DNA of 6,383 nt from Thermoplasmatales archaeon. GTDB lineage: Archaea; Thermoplasmatota; Thermoplasmata; Methanomassiliicoccales; Methanomethylophilaceae. Below are positions 4,371 to 6,383 of the stretch, one piece after another. The position numbers and the translations under genes are program-made. The notes under the pieces were generated by a model that saw only the letters and a list, made by a program, of their open reading frames with translations, was not told where the DNA came from and did not search any database. Where the stretch lies: NCBI GenBank assembly GCA_012522645.1, contig JAAYKC010000031.1, positions 1 through 6,383 of the forward strand, given 5' to 3'. How positions within the stretch are numbered: position 1 is the stretch's first letter; each line of letters starts with the position of its first letter.

Positions 4371-5828
4371 ATGAAACTGACCAACGTAGCAGTGATGGCC
4401 GTCGTGTTATGTATTGCAGGATCCGGCGGAGCGCTCCTGATATCCGAGCAGGATTACTTCGATATTTTTCATGATGACGGAGTATCCATCGATGTCGACG
4501 GCACCGTCGGAACCGTGAACGGCGGGGGGAAATACACCAAAGGCGACACTGTGACGCTGAAGGCTGTTGCCCCTTCCGGATACCAATTCAAAGAATGGAA
4601 GGAGAACGGCCGCTCGATATCAACCAATGATACCCTGACCTTCATTGCAGAGAATAACCGCCATATTTCAGCAGAATTCATCAAGATCCACCAGATACGC
4701 TTAAGCGCCGAAGGTAAAGGTCTCAACGGATACGGCGGCGCCGGAGCATATCTGGATAAAGATACGGTGAACCTCACAGCAAATCTGAAACCGGGATACA
4801 GAGCCGAATGGTATTCCGGGAATGTTCTTCTGTCCTCGGGCAATACATACAGTTTCACCGCGACTTCGGATCTTTCCATCGTTTTGAAGGCCAAGGTGAT
4901 CTATGATGCATCATTCACATGGACGAAAAGCGCGTCGGTCGTGCCCATCACACTGACTCTGATACCGAGTGTCACCGCGGAAGTTCAGAGCAGTACATGG
5001 GTGATCAAGGACACATTCTCCGGCGATACATTATTCGCATACGGATCTGACGGATACAGGCCGGCATTCACAAATCCTAAAGCGCTGACGATAACGCACA
5101 CAGTCATATACGAGGATGGCCACAAAGAGGTCAGAACGGAGAACGTCATCGTCAACGGTAAGGTGAACATGAGCTACACCTGGTCCTATTTCTATACGAA
5201 GACGTATGATTTATTCGGTCACAGGATAGGAATTCCCATGGTGGGCACCCATACGATTTCCTACAATCTTGATTTCGAACGTTATGCGACATACAGGCTG
5301 TCGGATGTGGCCATCAAAACAGGACTGAACACATCCAAGGGTATGCAGAACAAGGCGACGCTCCTCACAACATACGACGATCCTTACATCATGAGTCTGG
5401 CGAACTACATCAATAATCTCACCCGTGATATGAATGATACGGACCGGGTCAGCTGTGCTTTGTCTTTCGTGCAGTCTTTGAATTACACAAGTGATCCAAA
5501 CTCGAGAGGCTACCCTGACTATTGGAAATATGCATACGAGACTCTGTTCGACCATGGCGGAGACTGTGATGATATGGCAATCTTGTTCGTTTCCATTGTG
5601 GAAGCTATGGGGTATGACGCAGTCCTCTTCTGTGTCCCGGGCCATCTGGCAACAGGGGTTCATGTGGATGACTGCAATGGCAAATACTACACCTACAAGG
5701 GGATAAAGTACTATCTTGCAGACCCGACGAACAATCATCTTTCAGGGCAGTTGGCATACAATCTCGGAGACGGCCGGGATGATTGGTCGGCGTCTGATGT
5801 GACTCAGGTGCTTGCAGTCGGACGTTAA
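4371..5828 (+). CDS. Secreted or membrane-anchored B-repeat protein with transglutaminase-like domain
   Basis: The product has 485 residues. Residues 5-25 are a hydrophobic segment that would export or anchor the protein; there is no clear lipobox. Two InlB-type B-repeats follow, about 39-103 (GGGKYTKGDTVTLKAVAPSG, then YQFKEW) and 108-177 (LDKDTVNLTANLKPGY). Residues about 178-272 look like an Ig/PKD-type beta domain (ASFTWTKS, SYTWSYF). Residues about 330-485 are a transglutaminase/papain-like domain with HGGDCDDMAILF (Cys C399), PGHLATGVHV (H425, with H431 as alternative) and YYLADPTN (D451), so the catalytic triad appears intact. B-repeat proteins are usually extracellular stalks or adhesins, and transglutaminase-like domains are mostly peptidases or crosslinking enzymes acting on proteins. 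I infer an enzyme at the cell surface acting on a protein or peptidic substrate. It has its own promoter and converges with the restriction enzyme gene 39 bp away. Substrate is unknown. Confidence 0.85.
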   Translation: MKLTNVAVMAVVLCIAGSGGALLISEQDYFDIFHDDGVSIDVDGTVGTVNGGGKYTKGDTVTLKAVAPSGYQFKEWKENGRSISTNDTLTFIAENNRHISAEFIKIHQIRLSAEGKGLNGYGGAGAYLDKDTVNLTANLKPGYRAEWYSGNVLLSSGNTYSFTATSDLSIVLKAKVIYDASFTWTKSASVVPITLTLIPSVTAEVQSSTWVIKDTFSGDTLFAYGSDGYRPAFTNPKALTITHTVIYEDGHKEVRTENVIVNGKVNMSYTWSYFYTKTYDLFGHRIGIPMVGTHTISYNLDFERYATYRLSDVAIKTGLNTSKGMQNKATLLTTYDDPYIMSLANYINNLTRDMNDTDRVSCALSFVQSLNYTSDPNSRGYPDYWKYAYETLFDHGGDCDDMAILFVSIVEAMGYDAVLFCVPGHLATGVHVDDCNGKYYTYKGIKYYLADPTNNHLSGQLAYNLGDGRDDWSASDVTQVLAVGR

Positions 5829-5867
5829 GGGTGGTTCTCCATAGGCTCAGGGCCGTGGCAGAGTATA

Positions 5868-6383
5868 TCACTTGAACCGTATCTGCAGATTCAGCTTCAG
5901 CCTGTACTTCCCGTCGACGGTCTTGTAAACATCGGAGAACCCGTGCCTTGTCACGGAAGGAGTATCCAATTTCGTGTACCCTATGAGATAGTCCTCGAGA
6001 TCACTCCTGTTACGGGGATGATAGCAGAGCACTTCCCCGTCCTCGTTCACGGTGATGTATCCTTCCGCCTGCTCATCCTCTTTCCAGGGGGAGGACGGGC
6101 GCATGCCCAGAGCATACGACGTCAACATCTTCTTTATCTTGAGCTCATAGTACGGATACTCACGGGGTTCCCTGAATCTCAGGGGATTCCTTTCCGAGAG
6201 GATTCCGATCTGTTCGCTTATGTCGCTTATCCCCTCGACATAGTGGAGCTTGAGCATCTCCGCCAGGATCTCCGGCAGCCGGGAATCTATCATCCTGAGA
6301 TTGTTCTCCAGAACGGGATCCTGCGTTCCTGCGTATTCCATTCCGATGCCGTTCGAACGGAGCATCTGATATCTTTCGCTCAG
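5868..6383 (-). CDS. HpaII-family type II restriction endonuclease, C-terminal half (5' end beyond the window)
   Basis: The frame is open to the window edge, adding L-S-E-R-Y-Q before the first in-frame ATG at 6365, so that ATG is internal and 171 C-terminal residues are seen. Landmarks of the HpaII family as I remember it are MIDSRLPEILAEML, YYELKIKKMLTSYALGM, PSSPW, GYITVNEDGEVLCYH, an aromatic-acidic YLIGYTKLDTPSVTRHGF segment and the terminal KLNLQIRFK. HpaII, the type enzyme, has about 358 residues and cuts CCGG; whether this one has the same target cannot be read from the sequence. The role would be cutting unmodified foreign DNA in the cytoplasm. A cognate cytosine-5 methyltransferase should lie beyond the right edge, since nothing left of this gene in the window can supply it. 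The tail is complete and undamaged, so the gene may be functional. Confidence 0.88.
   Translation of the reverse strand: MSERYQMLRSNGIGMEYAGTQDPVLENNLRMIDSRLPEILAEMLKLHYVEGISDISEQIGILSERNPLRFREPREYPYYELKIKKMLTSYALGMRPSSPWKEDEQAEGYITVNEDGEVLCYHPRNRSDLEDYLIGYTKLDTPSVTRHGFSDVYKTVDGKYRLKLNLQIRFK

Overview
The window looks archaeal, probably a methanogen-type euryarchaeote or Thermoplasmatota (Methanomassiliicoccales-like is my best guess, not proven). The grounds are TATA-box promoters of the archaeal type, GGTGA/GGAG ribosome-binding sites, an archaeal-flavoured IS481-type transposase, a DUF4143 AAA ATPase, and a secreted protein with InlB-type B-repeats and a transglutaminase-like domain. It reads as a mosaic accessory region. 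The left part is clearly more AT-rich than the rest, and at least three blocks of different origin lie side by side.

Layout: (1) Positions 1-1511, minus strand, hold a two-gene operon: a small zinc-ribbon plus phospholipase D (PLD) fold nuclease, then, overlapping by 7 nt, the N-terminal part of a very large DUF4011-type superfamily 1 helicase. The helicase frame is stopped by an in-frame TAA where the family has an aromatic residue, so it is probably a pseudogene in this genome. (2) Positions 1512-1655 form a short divergent promoter region with a perfect palindrome. (3) About 1656-2706 is an insertion sequence of IS481 type. Its transposase has lost the middle of the DDE catalytic domain, and both ends can fold into nested hairpins built on the same palindromic core. 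(4) Positions 2707-2922 are AT-rich and end in three tandem 23-bp repeats, each carrying a TATA-like box, just upstream of (5) a DUF4143 AAA ATPase (2923-4218), whose mRNA may be leaderless. (6) Positions 4371-5828 encode a membrane-anchored or secreted protein with two B-repeats, an Ig/PKD-like segment and a transglutaminase-like domain with an intact Cys-His-Asp set. (7) Convergent to it, 5868 to the window end is the C-terminal half of a HpaII-family restriction endonuclease.

Taken together, this is a defence-type neighbourhood: a PLD nuclease with a helicase on one side and a type II restriction enzyme on the other, with a decaying transposon and a selfish-looking ATPase between them. The PLD plus DUF4011/COG1112 helicase pairing resembles the gene content of Mokosh-type defence but in an unfamiliar layout. 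No tRNA, rRNA or CRISPR array was seen.
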